A stretch of DNA of 64,000 bases from Tetrapyrgos nigripes (taxonomy: Eukaryota; Basidiomycota; Agaricomycetes; Agaricales; Campanellaceae): contig JAACJM010000104.1 of the NCBI GenBank assembly GCA_013368315.1, forward strand, positions 231,153 through 295,152. Direction: 5' to 3'. Positions 44,001 through 53,425 of this stretch are shown piece by piece. Position 1 is the first letter of the stretch, and each line of letters starts with the position of its first letter. The notes below the pieces were generated by a model that saw nothing but the letters and a program-made list of their open reading frames with translations, was not told the origin of the DNA and did not search any database. A program made the position numbers and the translations under genes.

Positions 44001-46951
44001 TACATGAATACCCCACGATATCCTACCACAAGTACAAGTATATAATCGTCTTCTTTGATGATTACACTTCAGATGCTTGGATACGTTTTCTTAAAGACAA
44101 AAAACAACCACTAACTGCCACTCGCCAGTTCCTTGCGATGGTAGAAACTCAATATAAGACGAAAGTCGAACAGTGGATGTCTGATATGGGTGGTGAATTC
44201 ATCAAAGGCACCTACCGAGAAATGTTACTCGAGAAGGGTGTTAAAATCCTTAACAGTGCACCATACATTCATCAACAGAATGGTCGAGCCGAACGCTTTA
44301 TATGCACTCTAATGGATAAGTCACTGGCAATGATGAAGTTAGCATGTCTACCTGAATCTTGGTGGGAATATGCTGTCCGTCATGGATTGTATGTCTATCG
44401 ACGTACTCCTTTACGACGACACAAATGGATAACTCCATTTGAAATGCTTGAAAAAGAAAAACCGCGTATTGATCACTTACGAGTCTTTGGCTGTGGAGCT
44501 TACGTCTTTAAACCCGAGGAAACTCGAAAGAACAAACTCGCTTCCAAGTCAGAACTCATGACGTATCTTGGTGTAGCACCAGGAGAACGTGGAAATCTTT
44601 TCATGCGTACAAACAATGCGGAATTTACATCCCCGCAAGCCGTGTTTGAGGAAGACTTTTTTCCTCGATGTAAAACTCAATCTCGTAATTCAAAACAACT
44701 ACCTATCGAGTCATCGCAAGGCGATGACACTCCTCTACCACAAACAATTCCTGACGATGATGATGAAGATTTTAATCATCGTCCTCCTCGCATCCCTTCA
44801 ACAAGGAGACCTGATCAACTTCGTGACGACGAACCTGAACAGGATCCACCGCCTTCGTCTCCGGATAGTGACTCTGAGCCTAGAAGAACGGTAACACCGC
44901 CGCCAGTGGAGACACCACCTCCTCAGGCACCTCGAAAGCCCAGAGCTCCTAGACAAAGACGGCCACCAACAGAACCAACGCGTCGAAGCGAGCGTACTGG
45001 TACTGTACCCAAACGATACGGGGATAAACACCCTGTAGAAGTTGAACGCGATCTTGAACCACAAATCGCAGCTGATAAAAGAGCGGAAGCAAAAGCTAAA
45101 GCAGAGAGAGACGCTCGGAGAGAAAACCGACGTCAGCAAGCTGCAGAGCAACAGGTTCCCGGACCTAGTTCTGCATCCGGAAGCGCACCCCAGGGGGAGC
45201 AGCAAGCCGAGAGTGATGACTCTGCACGCCCTGAATCAGAAGAAATGGCAGAACCATGCCGTGAAGGGGGAGTATCTATAAATTTCTTGCTTATGCAGGC
45301 AATTGCTCCTGGAGAAATCGATTCCCACTTGCTTATTCAGAAAGTTACTTCGAAGAATGATGGGAATCAACTGAATGTTCGTAATATTCGCGAATGGACA
45401 TTCAAAGATATTGCTCGCTTACCTATAGCTGAGCAAGAGGAATGGAAAGTCGCTTGCCGCGAAGAACTAGAGGCTCTTCGCAAGCGCGACACCTATGAAT
45501 TGGTCGAAAGACCTAAAGATAGGAAAGTTATCAAAAACCGATGGGTCTTCGACATCAAAACTGATGGTCGTAAAAAGGCAAGACTCGTTGCAAAAGGATT
45601 CTCACAGGTCGAAGGCATAGACTTTGATCAAATATATTCACCTGTTGTTCGATTCGAGACTGTGCGCTTAATCTTCGCTTTAGCAGCACTTAAGGGCTGG
45701 CACGTGTCCGGTGTCGATGTCCGATCAGCCTACTTATATGGCTTACTCGATGAAGAAATCTATATGGAACAACCGGAAGCCTTTAAAGTAAAAGGACAAG
45801 AGCATAAAGTCGTCCGACTTCTTCGTGCTCTTTACGGACTCAAACAAGCAGGACTTGCGTGGTGGAAAAGTCTTGATAAGTCCATGGCGGAACTTGGTTT
45901 TAAACGAATCATTTCCGACGCCGGAATCTTCATTCACAAACGCTATGATGCCAACAAAAATCTTATTGAAAATTCTATCGTCATTGCTGTAGTCTATGTG
46001 GATGACGCTCTATTCTGTGGAGCTAACAAAACCTTAGTCTTACGACTCAAAGGAGACTTTATGAAGAGATGGGAATGTAGGGATCTAGGCGATGCCAAAG
46101 AATTCCTTAGGATGAGAATTACCAGGAAAGGCAGCAAGATCTCTTTAGATCAGTGCGCTTATCTGGATAAAATCCTAGAAACTTATGGAATGCAAAACGC
46201 GAAAGCTTCTGCTACCCCATTACCTGGCAATTATCACCCTCTTCCTCTTCCAAATGACACTCCTGTCAACTATACTCTTCGTCAAAGTTATCAGGAGATA
46301 ATCGGATCCTTACTCTACCTAATGTTAGGAACACGTCCTGATATTTCCTTTGCTGTCACAAAACTTGCGCAATTTGCTGCAAACCCCTCACAAGAACACT
46401 ACAATAAGGCGAAAGACATTTGCCGTTATCTCGCTGGCACTAGAAAATATGCTCTAGTGTACAACGGTCGAGGGGGAGAAGGCTTATCAGCCTATACAGA
46501 CTCTGATTGGGGATCAGATCCTGGAACTCGCAAATCTCAAACTGGCTTCTTCCTACAATTAGCCCAAGCACCATTTAGCTGGACGTCTAGACAACAAAAG
46601 ACAGTTGCTCTATCTTCGACTGAAGCTGAGTACATGGCACTTAGTGACTGCAGTCGACAAGTCTGTTGGTTCAAGACTCTTCTCAGTGAAATCGAATATC
46701 CTCTTCATGCTATTCCAATTTATGGTGACAATCAGGGATCAATTTTTATCGCATCAAACCCTGTCACGGATAAGCGAACGAAACACATTGATATTCGATA
46801 TCATTTTGTTCGAGAAAAAGTCATCGACGAGACAGTCAAGTTATTCTTCATTGAAGGAAGCAATAACCCTGCAGATCTACTCACTAAAGCTCTAGATCGT
46901 GTAAAGTTTGAGAAGTTCAGGAAACAATTAGGACTTCAGTTTTATAATTGA
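41018..46951 (+). CDS. copia Gag-Pol polyprotein, 1977 aa
   Basis: Domains in order: a Gag region (about 1-240, with EIWDFLKKTYGKPG); a basic Gly/Lys linker (GKGKGKGKGK, about 280-295); a long Ser/Pro-rich spacer (about 340-760); a Cys cluster CACGTLFSLCQKC (about 770); an aspartic protease (LLDSGASAHF, about 798); a GAG-pre-integrase (LHRRIGHPS ... CKGCLEGK); an integrase with D-D-E in HTDLHEY, SDMGGEF and NGRAER; a reverse transcriptase (GVDVRSAYLYG, YVDDALFCG at about 1660); and RNase H (YTDSDWGSD at about 1826, STEAEYMAL). There is no internal stop, and every catalytic motif I looked for is present. A classical CX2CX4HX4C zinc knuckle is not visible after Gag. The first in-frame Met follows a 313-nt leader. 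Confidence 0.96.
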   Translation: MSSNVLMTTVPVFAGVDFNIWADILVAWLQATGLSSVLRSDRPDDAEVSTASPLSAEDAAAQSEAITAAQKKQADWDEKNDKAMGSIKLRLSPPVRQKTLGMTTAKEIWDFLKKTYGKPGVSAIYTDFKRATSITIPNDANPSAAIELIRMHFDRVSAYGIPTDGTSTTSVTKVANFLIVMFIISKLPPRYEYLINQYTQYTLEEVDTANLDVLQSEIVNIWESRQGAFKGPSGKAHANRLSAVKRKDGNPSFQQQQQQRPIGSSSGANGASGSNGNNKGKGKGKGKGKANFRRGGRAGKFEQAKRQGQAHLVHDDMSPMMHTVTVVNTPAAVDTRKPFFMETEKPFDAFFAGTKRAINLARDIGARPSGETVATLEDVVMSHSDPSFTPLTPAPRPKRSLTERIYWNNLQSSSDGWGDAGNWNGWNGEYPETQIASDADMACAQGEDASWNEDTLVNTSELGSVFGTTTTEPGAKVSQDIRTPVPLIDRIATDPAAEMMECAMYLGERFQNPEDPLHIYGEPLRAALNTVAPTGTSGTLSLVQRLAAVRSEMPSGSQPAPPNGMTTQSLPSSRVASPTPGTTSTGWEWLTPHLQNEDGRYDELIDWQRDATIGLGGMELPSRAPTPSSMPELRSVSPSLSETSDLEYMSTPPSIGRMSLPTSPVEDTASYGIPSPRPSTPVMVTVNAANNYGWSLDSEPSGLDNGYLRSDLNSDLMNKSTDALFPAARNLEAGSSCIYLLHTAPLGLTTPFIYNNLYTSPGGNNKYLCACGTLFSLCQKCKKRRSDTVKIHFSDGWLLDSGASAHFTFDINDFVELSYIKPIPVKTANGFTKIRASGTVLISQRKRVMKLYPVYYIPDLNQRLLSVGQFLNDNMFMRGNSDHITISRNTTFLTFSKRIPEETLYYLPHKSKIVASKANLLIYLINYETLHRRIGHPSRDVLKHVRQHTLGTPEFIIPKELPLCKGCLEGKTPRQAYPPNERRATRPFQIIHTDLHEYPTISYHKYKYIIVFFDDYTSDAWIRFLKDKKQPLTATRQFLAMVETQYKTKVEQWMSDMGGEFIKGTYREMLLEKGVKILNSAPYIHQQNGRAERFICTLMDKSLAMMKLACLPESWWEYAVRHGLYVYRRTPLRRHKWITPFEMLEKEKPRIDHLRVFGCGAYVFKPEETRKNKLASKSELMTYLGVAPGERGNLFMRTNNAEFTSPQAVFEEDFFPRCKTQSRNSKQLPIESSQGDDTPLPQTIPDDDDEDFNHRPPRIPSTRRPDQLRDDEPEQDPPPSSPDSDSEPRRTVTPPPVETPPPQAPRKPRAPRQRRPPTEPTRRSERTGTVPKRYGDKHPVEVERDLEPQIAADKRAEAKAKAERDARRENRRQQAAEQQVPGPSSASGSAPQGEQQAESDDSARPESEEMAEPCREGGVSINFLLMQAIAPGEIDSHLLIQKVTSKNDGNQLNVRNIREWTFKDIARLPIAEQEEWKVACREELEALRKRDTYELVERPKDRKVIKNRWVFDIKTDGRKKARLVAKGFSQVEGIDFDQIYSPVVRFETVRLIFALAALKGWHVSGVDVRSAYLYGLLDEEIYMEQPEAFKVKGQEHKVVRLLRALYGLKQAGLAWWKSLDKSMAELGFKRIISDAGIFIHKRYDANKNLIENSIVIAVVYVDDALFCGANKTLVLRLKGDFMKRWECRDLGDAKEFLRMRITRKGSKISLDQCAYLDKILETYGMQNAKASATPLPGNYHPLPLPNDTPVNYTLRQSYQEIIGSLLYLMLGTRPDISFAVTKLAQFAANPSQEHYNKAKDICRYLAGTRKYALVYNGRGGEGLSAYTDSDWGSDPGTRKSQTGFFLQLAQAPFSWTSRQQKTVALSSTEAEYMALSDCSRQVCWFKTLLSEIEYPLHAIPIYGDNQGSIFIASNPVTDKRTKHIDIRYHFVREKVIDETVKLFFIEGSNNPADLLTKALDRVKFEKFRKQLGLQFYN

Positions 46952-47044
46952 AGAAATCGCATCGAAAACGTCGAGGCACTGGATCCCTTCCTTCCATGGC
47001 TGCTTACAGCGCCTACCTATGCTTACGTGCACTACTGTGCTACT

Positions 47045-47057
47045 TAGCAAGGGGGAG
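47045..47057 (+). other. copia polypurine tract
   Basis: AGCAAGGGGGAG lies immediately before the 3' LTR, as expected for the plus-strand primer. Confidence 0.8.
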
Positions 47058-47429
47058 TGTTGAATTGGCGCATTCAGTTGCAGTCATCAACATATTCTAT
47101 GTAAAACAATAGTAGTAGTTATATATATAGAACAATAAGATTATATAGACAATAAAGTGTAGTACTACAATAAGTGTACGAAACCAGCATTGTTCTATCC
47201 AGTACAATAGAATCTTATTGTTACTCTAGTATTAGTTTACATGTATTTGTACCTCCTAAAAGGTATATAAGGACTGGTAGATAGTCCTCCTAATAACAAG
47301 TTTCATACTTAACCCACATCGCTCTAACAAGCCTCTAACAAGCCTAATAAGCTATCTTCTATCCCCAGGTAAGTAGCGTAGTTGCCACTGCGTTTAGTAG
47401 TGTACAAGCCGTACCATGCCTGCTTAACA
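47058..47429 (+). repeat. copia 3' LTR
   Basis: 372 bp; I see no difference from the 5' LTR on reading both through. Confidence 0.96.
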
Positions 47430-50279
47430 ACCAGTTATCGGATCGGTTTGAATGAATTTGATGACGTTAAATGAAGAGACATGCGATACAATGTCAATAT
47501 CTACTTCCGAGTCAGCCAGACTCCCTAAATGTCGAGTTGAAGAGGGTGATGGGAAACGAAGGAGAGCAATGTAGCGTGCCAGAGAAGTGGCGAAGAACGT
47601 GATACAATTGGTTTTCTGAGCATGAATTAACGAGTGAACACATGTGTTGGGATGTTTCGCCATCTGAAGAGTCCGTGTCATTGAGAATAAGGAGCACAAC
47701 CAGTTGGGATTGTGTAGGATTGGTGGCATTCCATGCTGCAGCCAATCTAGAAAGTTGTCATGATAATGAATCTTCTCCTGCCGATCCAACCACTTCGTCA
47801 TCTGTGTGAACTCGTCTTTCCGGTTTGTTGCCCGATATGCGTCCTTGGCGAGATCAATGTGGAGCCGCTCAGTTTGTTCTGTGTTGCAGTTGTCCAGTGT
47901 ACCAAGGGACCTGATTTTCTCGACGTAATGATTGAGAAAGTGGATTTTCGGAAGCCGAAAGTGTTCACGAATCTGCAGATCAACGAATATGGTCTTGTTC
48001 TGGTGGAAAAGCTTGAGAGATTCCTCAAGCAGTGCAAGAGTTTTGTCGGTATGAATCGGGTACTGCGCAAGGTAAAGGAAATCCACCAATGCCCGCACAC
48101 AGCGGATCAGACGGACACTAGAGAACCCGTTGGGAAGCGGAATATCGACCACAATACTCAGGAGGAAGCGAGCGATTTCGTTGTGCTCTTGGCCAGTGAT
48201 TTTTGAAAGGGAGCTAATCCCTTGCAGAAACACCCGGACGTGATGATTGGGAGGCAGACGACGACACCTCGCATCAATTTCCTCTTTTCCGAATGCTTCG
48301 AAAATCCAATTTTTGAGATGTTTCATGACCCCTTGATAAAGTTGATGGAGAATATCGGGTGCGATGGAGCGAAAAATGTTGGAATAAGGGAGATCTTTCC
48401 AAAATGCATCGAAAACTGGCTTGACCCCAGCTTCCTTGCAAACAGCTACGAACTCTGTTGGCCCTTCATTCTCCATACTGTTGAGGGCATGCAAAATCTT
48501 GGCGAGATTTCGTACTGGATACAACTTGGTCCCTTCGCCCATCTCCTTTTCAACGATCTCACAGTCAGCACAGTCTCCGTATCGGGTACAAGCAACGAGG
48601 ACCTGCTCTGGGTAGTCGCAGCAGTAGGCAGCCAGGATGGGATGCCCACGTCGCACCAAACCATCTCCGCTATTCATGGACACGCCCCGAGAGCCAGCAC
48701 TTTCCAAAGGTTTCACAATGTGTTTCATACAGGAGTGAAAGACGTTCACTACAGCTCGACGACGGGCAGCCTTATTGGAAATGTGTTCGAGTTTGGAAGT
48801 TGGTAGATAAGCAACAAGGATATAGGCATGCGAGGAGGCTTTCTTTCGGATTTCTTTTGGAATGTTGCCTAGAGTAAGGTACAAAGGGTACGCAGACCGT
48901 CCTCTAAAGTTTGTGACTAGCGTCTTGTCTGAAGACAGAATGATAGGCACAATTGTACCACCTGGTCGAGTCCTGTCGAGATACACCTGAGAACAAAGTA
49001 AGAAATAAGAATGACGTGGCGGCGTGTCATAAGTTACTCACCTGTCTTGACCACCACCATTCTCCCGTATGCATGTCATGAAACATTCTCGTCTGCTTTG
49101 AACTGTCTGTCCAATGTTTCTCTGGGACAAACTTCATGTATGGAGCAAATTTCGGGTCACGAAAAAGTGCTTCAACGCATTCCATGATGTCCCGGAAGTA
49201 GATCTCGAATGACTCCCCCTCTACGACGATATTGGCTGTCCTGAACTGAGGTCTTGAAGGTAATTTGTCGTCTATAATTTGGTTGAGCTCGTTTGCTGAA
49301 GTGTAGGATAGTTCCAGCTTTTCAACCAACTACCAGCACACTATCAGCAGATATTATGATGAAGAACTTAACCGCCAACACTCACCCCAGGAATCTTCAA
49401 CAACTCTGTTAGCGCTGTAGAACTTGGTCCACGAAGCTTCGCCCACTTTGCTATTTGCCAGTCCATCTCAGATTTGAAGGGTGCCCAAAAGTTCTCTTCA
49501 CTTTTCCCAGACCGTAATGCTTCCAAGTAGCGAACGTTTTCTGGCTTCAATGTTGTATGATTAAGAGGGGCACCAGCGGAGGGATCAGGATAGGGCACGA
49601 TAAATGGGTTTTTCATCAAGGATTTCTCTGCCTCGTGGCGGACGTTTAAGAATTCCTCAAACTCGTCATCACTGTCTGATAACACTGCCTCAGGTGAAGG
49701 TGCGTCCTCGAGTTCTTCGTCCGAAAGAAAGTTGACTGGTGACCCTGGAGGTGAACAGTACTGCTTCAGGTAGTCCGGTACTTCTGGCTCCCAGCTGTGT
49801 TCCATCAACGCCGCCTCTGCCGCCATCTCCGCTTCGTCCAAATCTATCCCTGCTTCATCCAAACTTTCCAAGTCCGGTTCTCTGCCCCCAAGGCCAAATA
49901 TCACACCGTCTTCCATAATATCCTGTGCTTGGGAATCCAACATTTCGAAGTCCATATCCAGATTGGCGTGAGTTCCAAAGAAGTCGCCTTGTGGGTCCAC
50001 GGCAACAGCTCTAGCAATTGGTTTACGGCCATGGATACGTTCAAAGAGGCTGCTACTGATGGCATGGCTGTATGGTTTTGGTTCACTACTAGATCCAGAG
50101 TCGACTTGCCCTGGCTGTGGTTGATCAGCTCTGTGCTCGAGTTTACATTTAGCGTTGGTTGTTGAGTTGATATGGCTGGAGTATCCCGAGTCTGAAAACT
50201 GTTTTCCACATCCCAGGCATTTGATTCCTGCCATTGGACGAGATTCAAGAATAGAGGTACGCTTCTGTATATGAACCAC
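47430..50279 (-). pseudogene. Plavaka transposase, 5' part, interrupted by copia
   Basis: Exon 1 runs from 50279 (or the internal Met at 50234) to 49386, exon 2 49329-49042, and exon 3 from 48986 to the copia insertion at 47430. Introns are 55-56 nt, all phase 0. The N-terminus has a C2HC-like finger (CLGCGKQFSDSGYSSHINS with a later Cys) and a long acidic linker. Exon 2 has YFRDIMECVEALFRDPKF. Exon 3 has VPIILSSDKT, HQLYQGVMKHL and ERLHIDLAKDAYRATN, characteristic of the Plavaka transposase family. No stop or frameshift is seen up to the insertion. The full protein was about 1065 residues before copia entered. The start is uncertain: the longer form adds 15 residues. Confidence 0.83.
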
Positions 50280-50396
50280 GGTGTTGCATCCGCCATCATA
50301 TTAACTTTGATGTTGGTCCAACTAGGACAAACTTGTACAATCAACTTTTTTTCTTGAACCACCATCTTCGACGACGGCCTCCTTCAAGCATTCTCA

Positions 50397-52989
50397 ATGC
50401 AGGGCCTCAAGACTCACTTATCCCGGGGAAAGGTCCGCAATACCCATTCAGCTACTCAGGCAGCTGATGGGACAGAGTCTGCAATACGGCCTGGCAAGTT
50501 TTTTTGTTAACGAACTTTTCCATTTTACTAAGTTTACTGATACGTTTTGTACAGTTCGTGAGGCAAATGAGAAAGCCAAGAGTAACAAAAGTACGTTAAT
50601 TTTCTACACTTTACCGTTGACTAACCTCAATGTACATAGTCTGGCTCGAAGCCGAGCACAAGCGGCGCCCAACTACCAACCCCTGTCCGGCTCTCAGACC
50701 CAAATCCAAACCCAAAACCCAGCCCAAGTTGAAGGCCGCCACTAGTAGGGCAAGAACTAAAAAAAGTGAGAGATCCCTTTGGTTTGACCCTTCCTCATAC
50801 ACCGACATAGTAGCAGGCGTCTCCAACCGTAAGAAAACGTCAGCAAGGCCTCCAGTTGTCCACGTGCAATCAGACGATGAAGATGAGGGCGAAGAGGATG
50901 GCGAAGCGGAGTCAGAGGATGAAGAGCTCCGCGAGTCTGATGAGGAAGACGTAGGTCTGGCAACTTTTTCTCCCAATCCTAACTGACCTGCCTCAAGGAT
51001 AAAATAACCCCCCAAGCTATCATTGTGATGATACCTCATTACCCAATGAGCTTGACCTGGAAGCTCCTATTGGTGAGTACTATAGACTTCTTTCATCGCT
51101 GCTGACTCATTTTTTTTTTCATTGTACTGCAGATGATAGCTTTCCAAATAGTCACAACGATGAAATGCTGGAGGATGATGCATTCGTTGTACCCCGTTCC
51201 CAGTCTAGAGCCTCAAGCATTTCTTTGCCGCCTGCTGGTGAGCTCTCCGAGGATGACGATGATGAGGACGCTGGCCGAAAGCGCAAGAGCCCACCTACTG
51301 AACAGTCTGATGCCGAGGACGATGGACCTGAGCCCAAGGTATCTTGTTTTTCATTCTGCCGTCAATGCTATAATCAACATGACCGTGTACAATAGAAAAG
51401 CCGCGTTGAAAAGTTCTTGAGCGAGGTACGTAATCTTTTGGGCATTGATCCTGGACTCACCCCGCCCAATCTCCAGCGTCCCCAGATCGTCAGCTCTGTG
51501 ACGAGTACGTCCAAAAATGTGGATAGAAAGTCTACAAAAAACTGCCATCCCAGCGGAGGTGCGTGCTTAGTATATTTATCCACTATCGATCTCAGTACTC
51601 ACCGTCTTGTCTCTTTTTCAGAAAAAACCTGTTGTTTGGCCTGAAATCACCGAGTACACACCTTTGGCAGCGGGCGCTCGGTTATTGTCCAAGGGAAAAC
51701 AACCCCCGCACTTCAAGGCTCTGTTGGAGAAGGCTTCGGTTAACGCTGTTGCACTATTTCTCTTTGACACCGCGTATCCTGACCCTAAGAAGAAAGTTCA
51801 GATGCTAACTGACGCTCTGACGATGGCCAGCTCAGACCTCCAGCAGACAGATATCCACAAACGTCTTCTTCACCCAGCCGAGGAGAAGTACAAGAAACCG
51901 CTTGAAGACTATGTATGTTTTTATTACTCCATTGAGTCTTTACTGATGTTATTGTTGCAGATCTTTAATCGTGTTGTTCATGCTCGAGGCGAAGTGCAGA
52001 AATCTGTCACAAGCATCATCCTCTCGGCCTATCCGATTACTGGAGCTGATAATGAGGATCTACCGACATACCTTGGATTCCTCCGTAAGAAGTGCCGGTA
52101 CATCTATCCTCAAGTGATTACTGTCGCCGTGAGTATTGTAATTATTATCCAGGTTTATTTTTTCTGAGTGTGGATAGGAACCCGCCAAGCCTAATCTCCC
52201 AACACAGCCCTCAACGCAGCTCCCAACGCAACTCCCAATGCAACCTGAAACACAGCCGGATTTCCCAGTATCGCAAGCGCAGCCTAGGAACGAAGACATA
52301 GCATCACGGCCAGAGGAATCGCCATCTCAAGCCGCAAATGTATGTCCTACTCCATATCTACACGACGATGACTGATTCATCAGTGACTTAGGCTCCTGTC
52401 CCCACCAGTGAAAGTTCGGCCCAACGATCTAGAGTTGCCAGCAAGATTGATGAGAAGAGTCTGAAGAAATCCCAGCCTTATAAACACAGCGCTATCACAA
52501 GCGTGCTCAAGACTCTGTTTGCTGGCTACAGTTCCCCTGGTTTTCTTTATCAGGAACTGTTTGGCTCCACGCTCCCGAATAATGACGAGAAGGAGATTCC
52601 GAAGGCGATGCTTGCAATGGTCGCCTCTGTGGTGAGCACTTTTTATCATTCGATTCCTACAATTGTTCTTATCCTGACCCTCTGCAACATCCTAGGTCCA
52701 TTTCTGTCTGGGAGAGTGGGGAAGCGGCTCGCATGTGGCCCAAGCCTTCAAGGCAAACTCTTTGCGAACCGAGTACAAAAAAACATTCCGACCTGCTAGA
52801 CAAGATTGCTGCCAATCCGCAAAAGTATCACCGTCTTATGGCAGACTTATACCGTATTGCATCGTAGGTTTTCTTATCGTGGTCAAGAGTACGTGTGCTA
52901 ATCACATCTGTAGTGGTGATTCGGATAATGACGGTGATACCTCGGATGACGGAGTCCCGGACATTAATTTGGACGAGTTGGCAGGTTAG
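50397..52989 (+). CDS. Plavaka-borne accessory protein resembling DUF6532, 12 exons, two frame breaks
   Basis: Exons: 50397-50493, 50555-50590, 50640-50950, 50998-51072, 51133-51338, 51396-51558, 51622-51912, 51961-52128, 52178-52339, 52392-52631, 52696-52863 and 52914-52989. The first intron uses a GC-AG pair (GGCAAGT donor). The N-terminus is basic and then strongly acidic (SDDEDEGEEDGEAESEDEE). The C-terminal half, from VVWPEITEYTPLAA through DIHKRLLHP, NRVVHARGEVQKSV and YRIASGDSDND, resembles the DUF6532 domain of mushroom proteins; this is recognised from memory. It starts about 120 bp from the transposase on the opposite strand and lies inside the Plavaka ends. Two homopolymer frame breaks are visible: six C near 51007 (seven expected) and seven A near 52777 (six expected). 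These are either real mutations or sequencing errors. Confidence 0.62.
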
Positions 52990-53369
52990 ATCGTTAGAGC
53001 AGAACGACGAGTATAGGTTGTAACCATGTTGCCGTTATGTAAAGTCTCGTCGCCTTGTGTCATGTGTATAATATTGTCTTTCTTGTAGCCCGTCGTTCTT
53101 GTAATCTGTCTTTCTTGTAGCTCGTCGTTCTCTTTCTTGTAGCCCTTAGCTATGTTCAATGACAAGTCTTTCTCGATTATAACCTGAATAGATTGTACAC
53201 AGTTACTACAATGACAAGCATGAGTAACACATAATCATGTATAACTTATGCATAATCTGGCAAAAGTTTCGCAACTCAAGAAAGGACTTGCATGAGGAGC
53301 ATAAATTGACTAATTAGGCAATCTCATTCATTTTTAAGACGTCTTTTGCATATTTTATCTACTTTTTGG
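52990..53369. other. Plavaka right subterminal region
   Basis: AT-rich DNA between the accessory gene and the right terminal repeat. It has repeated TTTCTTGTAG and TCGTCGTTCT words at 53080-53150 and scattered AATGACAAG repeats. Confidence 0.5.
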
Positions 53370-53399
53370 ATGAATTTGTATCTGAGGCTTTTCCTGATG
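53370..53399 (-). repeat. Plavaka right terminal inverted repeat
   Basis: The complement starts CATCAGGAAAAGCCTCAGAT and matches the left end. The target duplication TA follows at 53400-53401. Confidence 0.88.
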
Positions 53400-53401
53400 T
53401 A

Positions 53402-53425
53402 AAGACTGGGAGGACGGCTTTCTGA
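53402..53425 (+). pseudogene. Stranded native 3' end of the amidase gene
   Basis: When the Plavaka element is removed, the amidase frame continues from GLVQEV into KTGRTAF and a TGA at 53423-53425. The original C-terminus was thus seven codons beyond the insertion point and has been displaced about 13.8 kb. Confidence 0.8.

Larger units (their letters stand above)
40333..47429 (+). mobile_element. Complete Ty1/copia LTR retrotransposon
   Basis: The element is 7097 bp, flanked by ACCAG. It has two 372-bp LTRs that appear identical, a primer site next to the 5' LTR, one uninterrupted gag-pol frame and a purine tract before the 3' LTR. With identical LTRs and an open frame this is a very recent, possibly still active insertion. 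It sits in exon 3 of the Plavaka transposase, opposite in strand. Confidence 0.96.
39561..53399. mobile_element. Plavaka-type DNA transposon, with a copia element nested inside
   Basis: The ends are inverted repeats starting CATCAGGAAAAGCCTCAGAT (39561 inward and 53399 inward). They are identical for 24 bases, then differ at single positions up to about 30. The target duplication is TA. The element holds a transposase gene (minus) and a divergent DUF6532-like gene (plus, 50397-52989). It is 13.8 kb as it stands and about 6.7 kb without the 7.1-kb copia insertion. The restored coding sequence of the flanking amidase exon confirms both boundaries. The transposase is broken, so the copy is non-autonomous; its intact ends might still be mobilised in trans. 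Confidence 0.88.
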
